This document shows positions 1-14,154 of a DNA stretch of 64,000 bases, piece after piece. Each line of letters starts with the position of its first letter. Position 1 is the first letter of the stretch. The stretch comes from Liolophura sinensis (Eukaryota; Mollusca; Polyplacophora; Chitonida; Chitonidae), in the NCBI RefSeq assembly GCF_032854445.1, contig NC_088299.1, positions 16,921,608 to 16,985,607 on the forward strand. Reading direction: 5' to 3'. A program made the translations under genes and the position numbers. The notes under the pieces were generated by a model. It was not told the origin of the DNA and searched no databases. It worked only from the letters and a program-made list of their open reading frames with translations.

Positions 1-92
1 ATGCCCCTAACAGCTGCCCTAACAGTACTCAGGCAATTTTCCTCTTTCAAACATCAAGCTAAAATGTCTTCAATAATAAAATGCCATTAAAC

Positions 93-560
93 TATATGCA
101 TATCCACACCATGTATGTAGTGCATAACCACACCACGTATGTAGAGCAGAACCACACCATGTATGCAGAGCATAACCACACCATATATGCAGAAGCATAA
201 CCACACCATGTATGCAGTGCATAACCACACAAGTATGCAGTGCATAACCACACCAAGTATGCATTGCATAACCACACCACGTATGAAGAGCAACTACAGT
301 ATGCAGAGCATAACACACCACGTATGCAGAGCATAACCACACCAAGTATGCAGTGCATAACCACACCAAGTATGGCAAGTGGCATAAGCACACCACGTAT
401 GCAGAGCATAACCACACCACATATGCAGAGCATAACCACACCACGTATGCAGAGCATAACCACACCACATAGGCAGAGCATAACCACACCACATTTGCAG
501 TGCATAACCAAACCACATATGCAGTGCATAAACCACACCACATATGCAGTGCATAACCAT
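93..560. repeat. 24-bp minisatellite, about 20 copies
   Basis: Tandem units of 23-25 bp, consensus near GCATAACCACACCACGTATG plus CAGA, with substitutions and single-base indels between units. Because 24 is a multiple of three, all minus-strand frames stay open and give false cysteine/tryptophan-rich ORFs. The array lies in MTSS intron 3. Confidence 0.93.
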
Positions 561-3500
561 GCAAAAACACGTGTACCTTATAAGAGTTGTTACAAATAGC
601 CTGACATTGATATGCAAGAGCCCTGTGATTCCCATCCTGTTCGTTCGGTATTGTGCATGTAAATATTGCAAAGTTCTCATGATGTTATCCTGTGCATGTG
701 TATGTACATGTATAGACTGACAAACACAGACACCTCCCCCACCCCCCAACAAACTCCACTTCCACCACTGCCCCAGCACACAAAGCACCTGACCCCCACA
801 TGTAGGTCACTGGGTGATGAGCCTTAATGAGTCTTTTTGCAGAGTGTAAATATAGCTGTTGCTGGCCATGCTGTGACCTAGCATCTTCCCCAGACCATTA
901 GGGCTGTGTTTACAGGGGACAGAAAATAACCCCTGGCCATTCCCATGCTGGTTACACAATCCAGCAGATTAACAACCATCACAAGGCTAATCTCCACAGT
1001 CCTGGTCCATCTCTCCCCACATCCATAATACAGGCTGGCCATTATCATGGAGTAAATGTTTTCTACACATGCTGCACTTGTATTAGGTACATGTACACAG
1101 GTAACAGTAGATGCTTTGAGGAGCAGGGAATATATAAACATTGTCTACATGTACATAATGGTATGCATATATAGAACACATGTGATATGTTCACACATTC
1201 TCCTTATGTATATGTATAAACTAACATGTACATGTATATATGTTCAGCTTTAGGTACCTCACATATATTTCATAAAAAATAAACTTTTGCAGAAAAATTG
1301 CGACTAAATGTGAAGACATACATGTATGTACATGTGATACCAATGTCATTTTGTTTTGGCTTTTCTTTTGTGAGATGCACTGAAAGATTTCAGTCTACAC
1401 CAACTACATAGAAAAGACTTAAATTCACCACACATGTAAAAATTTAGCTGCTTGTGATGTACATGAATGTGGTCAATTAATTACATTGATCAAATGATGC
1501 TTGCTACAAAAAGCAGTGGAAATTTGTGCGAAATGGAATGACAATGTTCTTCCAAAGTACATGAAATACATGTACATTAGACAGACACGTGTAAGAGAAC
1601 GGGTCTGATTTGATCTTCCTGCATAATTTGAGGAGAAAAATGGCAGCTGAACAGTGGAAGTATTACAACTGAGGCACTTCACAATGTGTGTATGTACACT
1701 CTTGTAGAAACATGGTGCTCTTGAGAGTTAGCCCTTTTCTCTTTTCATCTACAAATACATGTACATGTGCAAGCCAAGCTTGACCAAAACTCTTTTAACA
1801 CCATTCACTGACAGATCCTCAGTTTAATGTCCTGTCCGCATACTGCCTTTGAAGTGGGTAGTCACTTTCAGTAGATGAATGCCCATCTGAGCCAACATAG
1901 TTGCCATCAAGATGTCAGAACTGACAGCTTGCACAGAGACTGCCTGATAGCATGCTAGTGTCAGAGTTTGCATGTGTTTCTAGTAACCATCCTGCAATAG
2001 CTAACATATCCATGTCCTGTGTGTAGTGTACATGTGGGCACTGTATGATTGTGGTTCAGATCAACCTGGTGCAGGTAAACACTTACACAATACCATAATT
2101 CTCTAATTGTTGGGACGGAGTGCCGAAAGTAGAAGATTACATTTCTTTATCAGCCTTTCGGAAAAGTGAAGATATGAGTATAATGTGCATTAGATGGTCT
2201 AACCATGTGAGAAAAAGAAACTAAATATTCCTGCCACAATTACATGTATACTGACTAAAAACAGCAGACCAGATGTCACAAAAATTAGAAGAAAAAGGGT
2301 ACATGTGGGCTCCCATTCTAAAGGTATACCATAAGACAGGAAATATCTGCCCAGCCTGCATGGGTTTGTTCCTTACTCTAGACTATGTTAACCTCCATGC
2401 TACCATTGCCAAAAGAATTGCCAAAGCAATCAGAACAACAATGACAAGTCAATAATAAAGTCGTCTGAAATTTTATTTAAACAGCACAATTTTACATAAG
2501 AACACTTGTCAAACCAGTCTGACAACTCTCTCTCTCGGATCACACGAAACAGATACTGTGCACATTTATACATGCACACATGTATCACCCTTCTGACAAG
2601 TCAGTCAACCTTATTCCATGCACATACACACATCAAGGCTAACGTTCACATGTAGTGTCAACAACAATCAGTGTGTGGTAACATCAAGGATCCATCGGTC
2701 AGCACAATATGTTTTAGTTTCCTGCTGTAATACAAAATATCATAGTGCGATGAACGCAAATAGTAAAAATGCTAGAACACAACTTTCTCCGCCAGATAAA
2801 AAAGGTAGAATTACCAATGTGCAATGTAGATAATAATAGAGTTTGTTTAATTTTGGCTTACAGTTTTAAGATGCTTTTAGCTCTGTTTCAATCATAAAAT
2901 AAAACTTTGATTCTTTGTTGTGAAACACTTGCATGTCACTACAACCAGAGTGCTGCATCACTAAAGAACATGTAAACGTCACTAGTGGAGACTTGCACTC
3001 ACACCAGGTCAGTCACCCGTACAATGTTTGGCTCAAGAGAATGAGCATGATAGCACATACAGGTGAGTGAGTTCGTGAGCTTATGTTGAGGTGATTGCTT
3101 AGTGGTGTGATTACCTAGGTATCTGGTTAGGTCGACCTGGCACACCTAGATGCTAGAATACCCACACACATTCCATGACAAAGCAGCTAAACATACACCC
3201 TTTAGTCTCATTATTGGCATGTGTGTCCCTGATTGCATAAGGGAGTGATAATCAAACATAATGACATGTGCCCTACCTTGTCATCAAGTCTGACGCGCTC
3301 AAGCATTACTGCTAATGCGTCTAGGTGCAGGGCTGGTATTTCCTGAGACAAACACTATGTGTTGTGGTTACTAATACACCTGAAGACACTGTATACCCTG
3401 AACCTGTTGACAACTACTATTCTGATCGCTCCAGCCGTCTCCACCTGGTTACCCCCAGGCAGTTTATTACGGTTTTACCACCAGATGATGTGAATTAAAA

Positions 3501-5341
3501 ATCGTTTCAGACAGACACGCCATAAACAATAACACATCAAACGCATCGACAAAACAACAGTTTACAGGCACATACAGATGTTCACCCTTCAGCCAAACGC
3601 TTGTATACTTTTCAGTTAGACAAATGTGCCATAAAGTCACCGACTAAAAATAGCGTGCATGTAGCCGTCTCTACCCATACATGCATATTTGCAACATAAG
3701 AAACAGCTGGACATTTACAGACTAGTACTTCAACCAATAGATCAACAAATCATCTTTTTCCAATTTTGGTTCCGTACCTGAAAACTATAACTGAGGTATT
3801 ACCAGAGTGTGGAAAACCAAAAGTACAATCATCTTGCTAACACCTTTACATGTACTTGTCCCCTAATGACAGCTATCCGTTACTCCAGTATCTGCAACCA
3901 AGCTGACCTTACTGAATGCTTACTGAGCTAAGATCAGAACGTTCCAGACCACAACATACATGTACTAAGCCGACAAACCAACAAAACAAAGCCAGGGCAA
4001 CGTCCCCCAGAAAACGTCCTGAGGCTGTAACTGAACTACGTTTACATGTAGACATGTAGAGTGTGTAAGCCTTTGTCTGTGTCTGCATGTCAGACTATAA
4101 ACTCGTCAACACAAGTGCACAGCAGCTACCCATTGTCTTCACAGCAAACTTCAATTAAGCCCGTCCAGGTAACATGATTCTTCACTTAGTGGATCTCAGG
4201 TGAGCGTGTCATGATGACAATGACAAGTATGAGTGTTGTGCTGGCATAATCCTGCTCACAGACACACCGACAGACAGACACACCGACAGACACACGGACA
4301 GACAGACACACCGACAGATACACCGACAGACACACCGACAGACACAAACAAACACATACGCAACTTGAGCCATGAACATTCTCACCCAGACTAAAAGAGT
4401 CTGAAAACATTGTTCTGCCAACAAAACTCTTGCGGGTACATGTATATCCATGCACAAGATTTGACCATTTCTATTTATTCTCTTTAACAACTAAATGTAG
4501 AAACAAAACAAGTCCGCTCAGATGTCTAGAGCCAACGTCTTGCTTTAAAAAAGGGAAACAGTCAAAAACACATGAACAATAATTCCCAAACAAAGCCAAT
4601 CATATCTGACAAAAATTTTCAAAGGTTAAAACAACAAACATGAACATTGGCATTTTACACCAAACAAATTAAAGATGTGGCAAATGATTCTGTTCATGTA
4701 CACTGACTTTGTCTATTCAGTAGTCATAAAACATAAAATTTTATGTCCATAATCCATGTCTGCATAATATGTAAATCACTAAACTGGGACTGACTTTGCA
4801 ACACCACCGAGTCCTACGAATAGTTCAGCACTCTGGCTTTCTGGGCATGATGCTCGTGGTTGTAACATTTACCATCTAACACATGTTCTGTGAGCCGTTT
4901 TGGATGGATTAATCCCCACAGCCAGTAAACCCGCCCCAGCTGGGCCCAGATCAGAGGTATCCACATGGGCAGGGCCACTATTTATGTAATGACCTGTGCA
5001 GAATGCGGAGCTTGTGTTCTGTTCTGCGGGGAGAGAGATGCATCCCAGACATGTCAATCAACTGCACATGGTGCAGATATCAGGGTAGCAGGCAAAAGCA
5101 GGCTGTACATCATACATCAGCTACATGAACACATCAGCCACACACCACACATACTACACAGGGGATATCTATCTCCTGATGCTCCAGGGTTACTATGTTG
5201 GCTTCAATTTTTGCATTTATGAAAGTACAATGTACAATTGTTTACATGTATACTTGGATGTGTAATCACTCACCCAATTTGACTGTTTTATGTACAGAAA
5301 CTGTTCAACCATAGGCTCACATCACTGCATGTACATCACTG
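561..5341. other. MTSS intron 3 sequence, no exon recognised
   Basis: AT-rich sequence scattered with ACATGTA palindromes. No open frame here resembles an I-BAR segment or any family I know. It contains one short GT/CA-type repeat (4258-4350) and nothing else I can name. Confidence 0.6.
4258..4350. repeat. Short ACACCGACAGAC-type simple repeat
   Basis: About 90 bp of interleaved CAGACACACCGA and CAGACAGACA units. It is responsible for two cysteine/valine-rich minus-strand ORFs around 4186-4490 that are not genes. Confidence 0.85.
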
Positions 5342-6822
5342 CATGTACACGTATTTCAGTCAACGTAGAGTGGTCACATGTACATGTATTTCAGCCAATG
5401 TAGAGTGGTCACATGTACATGTATTTCAGTCAATGTAGAGTGGTCACACGTACATGTATTTCAGTCAATGTAGAGTGGTCACACGTACATGTATTTCAGT
5501 CAATGTAGAGTGGTCACATGTACATGTATTTCAGTCAATGTAGAGTGGTCACATGTACAAGTATTTCAGCCAATGTAGAGTGGTCACATGTACATGTATT
5601 TCAGTCAATGTAGAGTGGTCACATGTACATGTATTTCAGCCAATGTAGAGTGGTCACATGTACATGTATTTCAGTCAATGTAGAGTGGTCACATGTACAT
5701 GTATTTCAGTCAATGTAGAGTGGTCACATGTACAAGTATTTCAGTCAATGTAGAGTGGTCACGCGTACATGTATTTCAGTCAATGTAGAGTGGTCACATG
5801 TACATGTATTTCAGTCAATGTAGAGTGGTCACATGTACAAGTATTTCAGTCAATGTAGAGTGGTCACATGTACATGTATTTCAGTCAATGTAGAGTGGTC
5901 ACATGTACATGTATTTCAGCCAATGTAGAGTGGTCAAACGTACATGTATTTCAGTCAATGTAGAGTGGTCACACGTACAAGTATTTCAGCCAATGTAGAG
6001 TGGTCACACGTACAAGTATTTCAGTCAATGTAGAGTGGTCACATGTACAAGTATTTCAGCCAATGTAGAGTGGTCACATGTACATGTATTTCAGTCAATG
6101 TAGAGTGGTCACACGTACATGTATTTCAGTCAATGTAGAGTGGTCACACATACAAGTATTTCAGCCAATGTAGAGTGGTCACATGTACATGTATTTCAGT
6201 CAAGGTAGAGTGGTCACATGTACATGTATTTCAGTCAATGTAGAGTGGTCACATGTACATGTATTTCAGTCAATGTAGAGTGGTCACATGTACAAGTATT
6301 TCAGTCAATGTAGAGTGGTCACATGTACAAGTATTTCAGACAATGTAGAGTGGTCACATGTACATGTATTTCAGTCAATGTAGAGTGGTCACATGTACAA
6401 GTATTTCAGTCAATGTAGAGTGGTCACATGTACATGTATTTCAGTCAATGTAGAGTGGTCACATGTAAACGTATTTCAGCCAATGTAGAGTGGTCACATG
6501 TACATGTATTTCAGCCAATGTAGAGTGGTCACATGTACAAGTATTTCAGTCAATGTAGAGTGGTCACATGTACATGTATTTCAGTCAATGTAGAGTGGTC
6601 ACATGTACATGTATTTCAGCCAATGTAGAGTGGTCACATGTACATGTATTTCAGTCAATGTAGAGTGGTCACATGTACATGAATTTCAGTCAATGTAGAG
6701 TGGTCACATGTACAAGTATTTCAGTCAATGTAGAGTGGTCACACGTACAAGTATTTCAGTCAATGTAGAGTGGTCACACGTACATGTATTTCAGTCAATG
6801 TAGAGTGGTCACATGTACATGT
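5342..6822. repeat. 35-bp minisatellite, about 42 copies
   Basis: A tight tandem array with a 35-bp period, built from TTTCAGTCAATGTAGAGTGG followed by TCACATGTACATGTA. Variation is confined to a few positions: CAGT/CAGC, ACATG/ACACG and ACATGTA/ACAAGTA. Each unit carries the palindrome TACATGTA or a one-base variant. It lies in MTSS intron 3, about 250 bp downstream (in the sense of transcription) of exon 3. The 35-bp unit is not a multiple of three and gives no long ORF. Confidence 0.97.
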
Positions 6823-7069
6823 GTTATGAGACGGGCAACACATCATGTGTCAGAATGGAAGCCACAGTTACACACAACTGGCTGAGTCACTGACAATCTG
6901 CGTACACTTTTCCTTGCACATTACATGGATATGGGTTTTCCTACAGCGATGCTGCCTATTATGCTGTATTCTAACAGAGCAAAAGCCTATTACAAGTGTT
7001 TTGAGTGGTGATGGATTGAACATTCCACAAGCCCACGTGTGCAGCACAAAGAAATCAGTCTGTACTCAC

Positions 7070-7143
7070 CTCTTGTATTTGTGGCCATGTCTGCCACCTT
7101 CTGAAATGCTTCTAAAAATGAACTGATGGCCACCAACGTAGTC
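7070..7143 (-). CDS. MTSS1: MTSS-like I-BAR protein, coding exon 3
   Basis: A 74-nt exon with a CAG acceptor (7144-7146) and a GTGAGT donor (7064-7069). It completes the arginine codon split from exon 2, then reads TTLVAISSFLEAFQKVADMA and TNTR, followed by the first base of a glycine codon. The FLxAFQKVADMATNTRG stretch is a hallmark of the MTSS1/MTSS2 I-BAR (IMD) domain, which is an antiparallel helical dimer that binds PI(4,5)P2 membranes and actin and drives outward protrusions. The phase fits exon 2 exactly (2+1 nt). Identification rests on remembered family sequence; no search was run. Confidence 0.94.
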
Positions 7144-7522
7144 CTGCAATAAAACAGCAGCAGTGACTTAATGTACAAGTGCAATGCAATGTTACCAGTA
7201 TTCAACAGGTCTACACAATGGCTGATAGGCAAATCAGTTCTAACCAACGTCAAAACCAAGTCTGACACAATGCAACACTTTAAAATAAGTTAATACCTTC
7301 AGCATTATAACAATGTATAAGGAATCCAACTTTTGAAACACAGAACCTAGGTAACAGAATAACAATACAGCTATTATCATTCATGTACAGAGTGTTGGCA
7401 TAGATGTACCTACATTGTAACGAAGACTTAGCTACTTGTATACCATTCATCACCTGTATGTACATGTGTATTTTTAAACTACACTGTGAACCAGTGTGTG
7501 CAAAATGACTTCACCAGCTCAC

Positions 7523-7584
7523 CTTAACGTTGTATGTAGCTTTGTGGCCTTCACTGTAAAATCTTCCCATACTGGTGAACTACT
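7523..7584 (-). CDS. MTSS1: MTSS-like I-BAR protein, coding exon 2
   Basis: A 62-nt exon with a TTCACAG acceptor (7585 onward) and a GTGAGC donor (7517-7522). It encodes SSSPVWEDFTVKATKLHTTL plus two bases of an arginine codon. The PVWEDFxxKAxKLxxxLR pattern is the second segment of the MTSS-type IMD helix bundle. It joins exon 1 in phase 0 and exon 3 in phase 2. Intron 2 is only 379 bp, against 11.6 kb for intron 1. Confidence 0.94.
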
Positions 7585-9303
7585 CTGTGAAAAAACAAAG
7601 AAAACAAACAACATCCCATCATTAGACGTCATCACATTCAGGAAGGCAAACATTACAAGCACGTATTTACTAAAAACCGATAAAATAAATGAAACATGCA
7701 TGTACATGTATAAGTTTATGTAAAAGCATGTGTGTCTGTAATTAACAACCTGCATGTATCATTCAACAATCCAAATGGCAGTTACTCGTGTATGAAATTT
7801 ATAGCAAGATACATTGATAAAAGATCTGCTGACAACTTGGCAGCTTCTCGTTATAATAATAGGGATAACACCTTATCCATTTCTTATCTCACACTGAATG
7901 ATCCCTTTCAGCTATGATTTCTCCATCCTCATTTCTCCAAAACTAATTTTGATACCCCATCTGTCCCCACCAATCAAAACATTTGATATCAATCAATGTC
8001 AAAGCTGTGTACTTGTACACAGAAGTTTATACATGTTTGTGTATTTATGTCACATTTCCATGTGTAGAGCTTTAATACGTGATGTCAGATCAACAAATTA
8101 TTGGTATTCCTGCAGATGTACAAAAGGTTAATATCCTACACATGTTTGACTACACATCTCTAGCACTGAGACCTATATGTACTTGTAAGTCCTTGTCAAC
8201 CAAGCCTACCAGGCTCCACAGAGTGTAGACTCCTCAAACCACTTCCGCTGTCATATCCACTATTGCAGTTATTAATTACATTAATATAGCCTGATTCCAC
8301 TCCACATTTCCCTTCTGCTTGTACATGTACGTGGAGCATGTAGATCAGGTGTCACATCCATGTACAAGCTACATGCATACGGGACCATCAATATGCTGTA
8401 CTCTGTAATTTCTACATGTCCATGTATGCACACAACTGGTGGTACCCTGTAAATGTATTACTCAGCTAACTTGTTACAGCTTTCTATTAAAGCTTTCACC
8501 AGCTGACCTACATGTTTAGCCTTGTTTAAGCACTGCCATCCAATTTTTCAGTCTAAGAATTACAAACAAACAGTGGTAAGTCAGTTGTTATCAGCAGTGG
8601 TGTGAGTGTTCACTGAAGGGTTGTATTTTAGGTGAAGAAAGCACACTGGCTGAACAGAGGCCTAACCCAGGACACCTTTACACATGTACATGAATTCTGT
8701 ACCTGGAGAAAATGCTCAGTCTCCAAACCCAGGGACTGTTTTGAGAGAAAACAGACACTGGAGGACATGACAGATAAACCAAAATAACCATTAAGAGAGT
8801 TCTAAAATTACCCCAGGTCAACCCTTTCAACTCTCCCAGCAGACCATGGCAGACAGATTTACCAGTGTCTATACACACACTGTAACTAAGTCTAACATGG
8901 CAAGAGCGTATTAATACATGTACAAGAACTAGTACACTTATAGGTACAATTTGTGCTAAGATATTTAAGTACATGTGCTGTACATGTGCACTTCACCGTC
9001 TGCATCCCCACTGCAGACGAAACAAATGTACACATAATTCGCATATACAGCAACGTGTACAACTACAGTGTTCATACACATATACACAACATCAATGTAC
9101 ATGTAACTTGTTTTGTTTTCTTTTTTACAACAAACAGTTCTGCAGCTTAGTTCTAGCAGAGTATTTATTTACTTATTTATGTTTTTGAATGCCATACTCT
9201 AAACATCTTCACCTACATATATGTGATTGCAGTCAGTTTTATAGATGGGAAAAGCCGAAGTGCCCTTGTTAAACCATTGAGCTTAAAAACAGGTTACTGG
9301 CAA

Positions 9304-9337
9304 TCTCTCTCTCTCTCTCTCTCTCCCTCCCTCTCTC
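9304..9337. repeat. (CT)n microsatellite
   Basis: A CT dinucleotide run with two CCCTCC interruptions. Confidence 0.9.
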
Positions 9338-11467
9338 GCATGTGACATCTATGAACATCATAATGGTGGAAAGCAAGAAGCCTTAAATAAATGTTTAATT
9401 GCACAAACAGCAACATGAACATCACTAACAGCTTACTGTGACCAAACCCAATGAACAGCAAAACCAGGGGAATCCCAAGGTTGGGTTTGAACCTACACCT
9501 GCCTAAGAAAATTAAAGGCATCCAAACACCACTCAGCCAAAGCTTGTCGTCCATTCACAGCAGACATTCAGTTTTTTACAAATGATGTGAGTGTACAGGC
9601 TGCACTATCAAACTGTACTATAGGTTTCTCTAGGAGCCGACACTTGTTGAACTCCACAAACTGATGTAATAAGGCTCACAAAGTTTATAAACAACACCTC
9701 CCAGGCAGGTCCAATTCCCCTCAATCTAAACAACCCAAACATGTCTTTGTATCAAATGTCCCAGCCAAACCCTAATCCCACTTCACCACTGAAAAACAAG
9801 TGTCCTTTCCACCACTGCATCTGCAGCTGCTTTATACACTCCAGGGACATCATATAAAACTGCCAGTGGTTTTAATTACTGGGTGTTTACTTACGCTGTT
9901 AAAGTACCACAGGAATAGAAACACCAACCATTTTCAAGCTAAACCAACATCCACAATAAGTCCAGGCTACAAAATATCACTGATCTGCTTCAACCCACAA
10001 CAGAACTTTATGACAAAAGACTCTTTTGTTGTCACATACATGTAGTTACGGGTACATTTAGTCCTTCATTGATCCCTGCACCATTAACTGACACGTTAAA
10101 TCTTGAATGTACAGAGTGTCATTTGTTCAAGTACATGTACAAGTGTATACAAGCAGCTATAGCTTGACATGCAACAAATTAATGTACATGTACATTATGG
10201 ATGCCCATTATTCGGTTATGGCCAAATATGTACATGTACAGGTACATGTAATTTATCATCCCTAGACAGAAAACAATGAGCTAATACTTGCATTAACTCT
10301 GAGGAGCTTAATACAACTATTGGAAGTTCACATAACTGCTTAAACGTACATGTACATGTTAATGTGCCTTTGTCATCAATTGTTAAGGTTTTTTCTTGAC
10401 GTTCCAGTACTTATAAAACTGCAATTATATGTATAGCTTGGTGAACTTAGCAACTAACACCTGTTCATAATAATAATGTGAATGGTCACTGTTCAAAGGT
10501 CAATTTATGCAATCTTTTTACAACTGTCAGAGTCATTTATGTATGTATTAAAACTGAGCTTTGTAATGCCCCCAAGGTAATAACAATGCCTCAATGTCAC
10601 AGCCATGTTAAGTCTATGTCATCTGGCAACCATTGGGGGAGACCCCAGGGTAATATATTCATAATGATACTACTATATGCAGCCAGGTCCTATTGTTTAA
10701 TAACGGTGTGACATTTTCACAGGAATCTGTGATTAGATATGAATGTCAAATCTGACATCTACTAAACCCTTGTCTTATTAACACACTACATATATGCACG
10801 TGTGCATGAATATTAAACACGTGACATTTCCTCCTTTCGGTTATTAGACAAAAGGAAGGACCTGTCTGACGATGATAGGGGAACATGGGTCTCCCCATTC
10901 AGATTTTACCTGTGTAACCTTTGAAGATGTTAACACAGATTATGTCTGACAAATGTAACAGTTCATCTTTGTAATTTAACATGTATTGTTACTGCCTCGC
11001 TTGACACTCAGCAATTAGAGCTCAGAACAAGGAAACAGGACTGGCTGGCACAGTGTCAGTATAATGTGACTGGGTAGGGTGTCATGTCTGGTGTCTTCGG
11101 TATGGTATCATGTATTTCAGTGGCAGCAGCACTTTGGCGGCATGGACCCTGTATATATACAGAACACAGCAACTTTGTGTCTAGTCAACACTTTGTGCCA
11201 AGCAATGAAAAGCTGCAATGTTCAGCCATTTGATCAGGAGATCTAGTAATGGCGGATTGAAAGTCTCAGAAAACCAACACACCATCTGGTTGAGAAAGTA
11301 CAAGGGGAGCTTTCAAGCATCAACCAATGACTCACAGCTCACTACAGTGCTGTGTCTAATGGTGTTCTACACTGATACTGGTCTCCTAGGAACTGAAAGA
11401 GATCCAAAGCTGAGCACTTGAACATACACACCATGTCCATGTAAACAAATAAGTTGCTGTGTACAGA

Positions 11468-11527
11468 CTTATTTATTATTTGACTGGTGTTTACAGTGTA
11501 TTTAAGAATATTTCACTTATACAACAG
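11468..11527 (-). mobile_element. SINE family A fragment, minus orientation
   Basis: The 3' end of the tRNA-derived SINE called family A here, read on the minus strand. In + reading it shows the poly(AAAT) tail as TATTTATTATTTG, then GACTGGTGTTTACAG and TATTTCACTTATACAAC. It is directly followed by a plus-strand copy, so the pair forms an inverted repeat with the tails outward. Confidence 0.8.
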
Positions 11528-11547
11528 TGGATAGTGGACTATCCCTG

Positions 11548-11640
11548 CACACTTTCCTCCCACCATAATACTGGCCGCCATCATAAAAGTGAAATATTTT
11601 TGTGTATGGCATAAAATACCAAACAAATAAATAAATCAAT
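11548..11640 (+). mobile_element. SINE family A fragment, plus orientation
   Basis: The 3' part of family A: TTTCCTCCCACCATAATACT, GGCCGCCATC, GTGAAATATT, CATAAAATACC, then an AAATAAATAAAT tail. It is strongly 5'-truncated, with no A or B box. It faces away from the minus fragment about 20 bp to its left. Confidence 0.85.
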
Positions 11641-13596
11641 CAATCCAAAACATTACAGTATACAGGTACAAATGCTTGGCAATAATACTGTTGAAAGCTA
11701 TTTCCATTATACATGTACATGTATTCATGGTTTCTGTCAACTTTGCCACATATGTACAGTGTATCCTCTGATGCAAGTGTCACACATGTTCTTCCTCACT
11801 TCATCCCCTTCTTCACTGTTTTGGGGCCTTCTTCTACATACAGTAAAAAACAGGTATTCCCAAGGCCAAATGTGCCCCAGTAAAGATAATGAGATTTTTA
11901 AAGACAGCAAACGAGTTACATATACAGTATTAGAAAGTGGTTCTGGACAGTATCTAAAAGCACTGAAGCAGCCCGATCAATAACTGTACCTTTCTCAGAC
12001 TTCCTTGTAAAAGATTCATTGGTACAAGGGAATACTTTCAAACACATTTTCTAAACCATAACAATAAAAACTACTTGGTTTAGCATTAGCACAGTTACCA
12101 CATCAACTTAAGGGACCTCATCTTTTACAGGCTCAGCATTTCTGTTGTTTTCCACAACTGTAATCCAGTACAATCTGTTATAGAGTTAAAGCTCTCTGGA
12201 AGATTCTTCCGCCACTGTCACGGCATAATTAGTAACCAACGGAGCATCAACATACATGTTACTTACATATACGTGTATAAAGTGACCGTACACGATATGT
12301 CAATCTGTAGAAAGTTGAGTCTTACGAGGCAAGACAAGACTACCATGTGAGCAATAGCAGACAACAACAACAAAACATCACAGACTTTAGGCTTTAGTAC
12401 ATCAGAGACTTCGATACTCAAATCCTACAGAAAAACAAGCCTCTGTCAAATACTTCCTACGTTTGTTCCATATTTATACTGGCACCAGTTGGATTTAATT
12501 TTTTCAGCAAATTTTGATCTGTATAAAGCATTTATTATTTCTTGTGAATATGTTGTTTGAGTAGAATGATAACTCATCAGCATTTTGGCATTCATGTCCA
12601 CTTTAGGCCCTGTGTCCTGGGCATTATCAAATCCCAGGAGCCTGGGGGCATTGACATAGGCAGGCAGCTGATATCATACAGCTGAGGAGGTGAGGCATCA
12701 ACCAGGCAACTGACAACAACCAAAGCCTGTTCAATCATGTGGCAAAGTCACAGGTCACAGGAGCTACAGTTCAATGATTTGAACTAAATAAAGAATCTGT
12801 TCTTTGTTTTTTTTTAACAAATGCACATGTATCATCCTTAACAAGGTTAACATGAAATGACACTACATACAACGTAACCCATCCATGAAGAAACCAGAAT
12901 TATATGACAAGGTATTCATTGTAAACAGAGAAATATTAGACACTACTTCCTAAGAGAGAGGGGTGGGGCTTGTTCTGTCCAAGGATCCTTTTGGAATCTA
13001 ATGCTCTAGCATCACCATGTATATTTATTACAAAGCAGCACTGTTGCCTCAACTGCATGGCACATGCATATACTTTACCTACTTAAATAAATGCAGACCC
13101 TATTTACAAAACTTCCAACAAGTAATGTTTTAACATCAAATGACTAATACCAATACATCTAACTGCATGTCACGTACATGAAGTATATATAATGTACATA
13201 CATGTACATGTTTATTGTGAAATGCTGACGCACAAATAACACGGTTTACACTGTATATGTACGTGTACCATTACACAACTGTACCTTTCAGAATTACACG
13301 TATAACAATGAGATGCACATGTATATCTAAAATTTACATGTGACATACAATACAGGTCTTGTAATTCTAAAAGGCAGTGCAATCATGTAATGTAATTTAG
13401 TCCATGTAGCATAAAAACGACTGCAATCTTGCATTACAACATGCAACTTAAGCACACTGCTTAATGAACTGGTCACATACTCTCATCTATGTGTACCCAC
13501 TGTTCACAGGTCATGCCAATTCATATGGATGCAGTAATGGTTACAGACTAAAACAACCCTAATGAGGCACCATAACCATCATCTCCCCACTGTTGG

Positions 13597-13619
13597 AGGG
13601 GGGGGGGGGGGGGAGGAGG
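13597..13619. repeat. Poly-G tract
   Basis: A G run of about 16 followed by AGGAGGG. It could form a quadruplex on the + strand. It accounts for the poly-proline stretch in a spurious minus-strand ORF. Confidence 0.85.
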
Positions 13620-14154
13620 GCGGTTTGGAGGTGTAATAAAACATCCTGACAGGCATGGGCAAGATGCCAAGGCTAAAATAATAGATGCATTGTTACCATA
13701 TCTACCAACCAGTGCAGCATGCATGAAGTCCATGTATCATATCCTGCTAATCCACCAGGGAGAGGCAATCTAGTGCACGGCCCATCCGAGAAATGGGCCC
13801 CCAGAGATCATGTAGTCCTAGATCTCCTCAACACACATCATGTGTACTCCAAATAGAGTTCCTGGTATACTAAAACAAGATGCTTGGTCCTGAAGATTCA
13901 TTTCTATCCTTCGTCAAATATCGGTTGTACATGTAGACGTGTTTGTTGTCTTTCATGTACCTAACGGTTTATACTCAACTCTAACCTTCATAAAGAAGAA
14001 ACCATCGTACCTTCATCAGGTACATGTACATCTGTAGGTACCATTCCAGTCCTAACATAAAGCCTCGTGGACCTGAACCTGACTGAAGGAGGACACTTAA
14101 CAAGCAGCCAAACTGATGAACAAGATCCAGAAGTATCGCATGTATGGAACAGTT

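Noticed and set aside
70-599. Cysteine/tryptophan-rich ORFs on both strands
   Set aside because: By-products of the 24-bp minisatellite.
4186-4490. Cysteine/valine-rich ORFs with a signal-peptide look
   Set aside because: Products of a GT/CA-rich simple repeat.
5342-6822. CRISPR array
   Set aside because: The repeats are directly tandem with no unique spacers, and the genome is eukaryotic. The same holds for all other arrays here.
1-7069. A fourth MTSS coding exon within the window
   Set aside because: I read the minus strand for the next I-BAR segment and found no matching frame with splice sites; it is probably left of the window.
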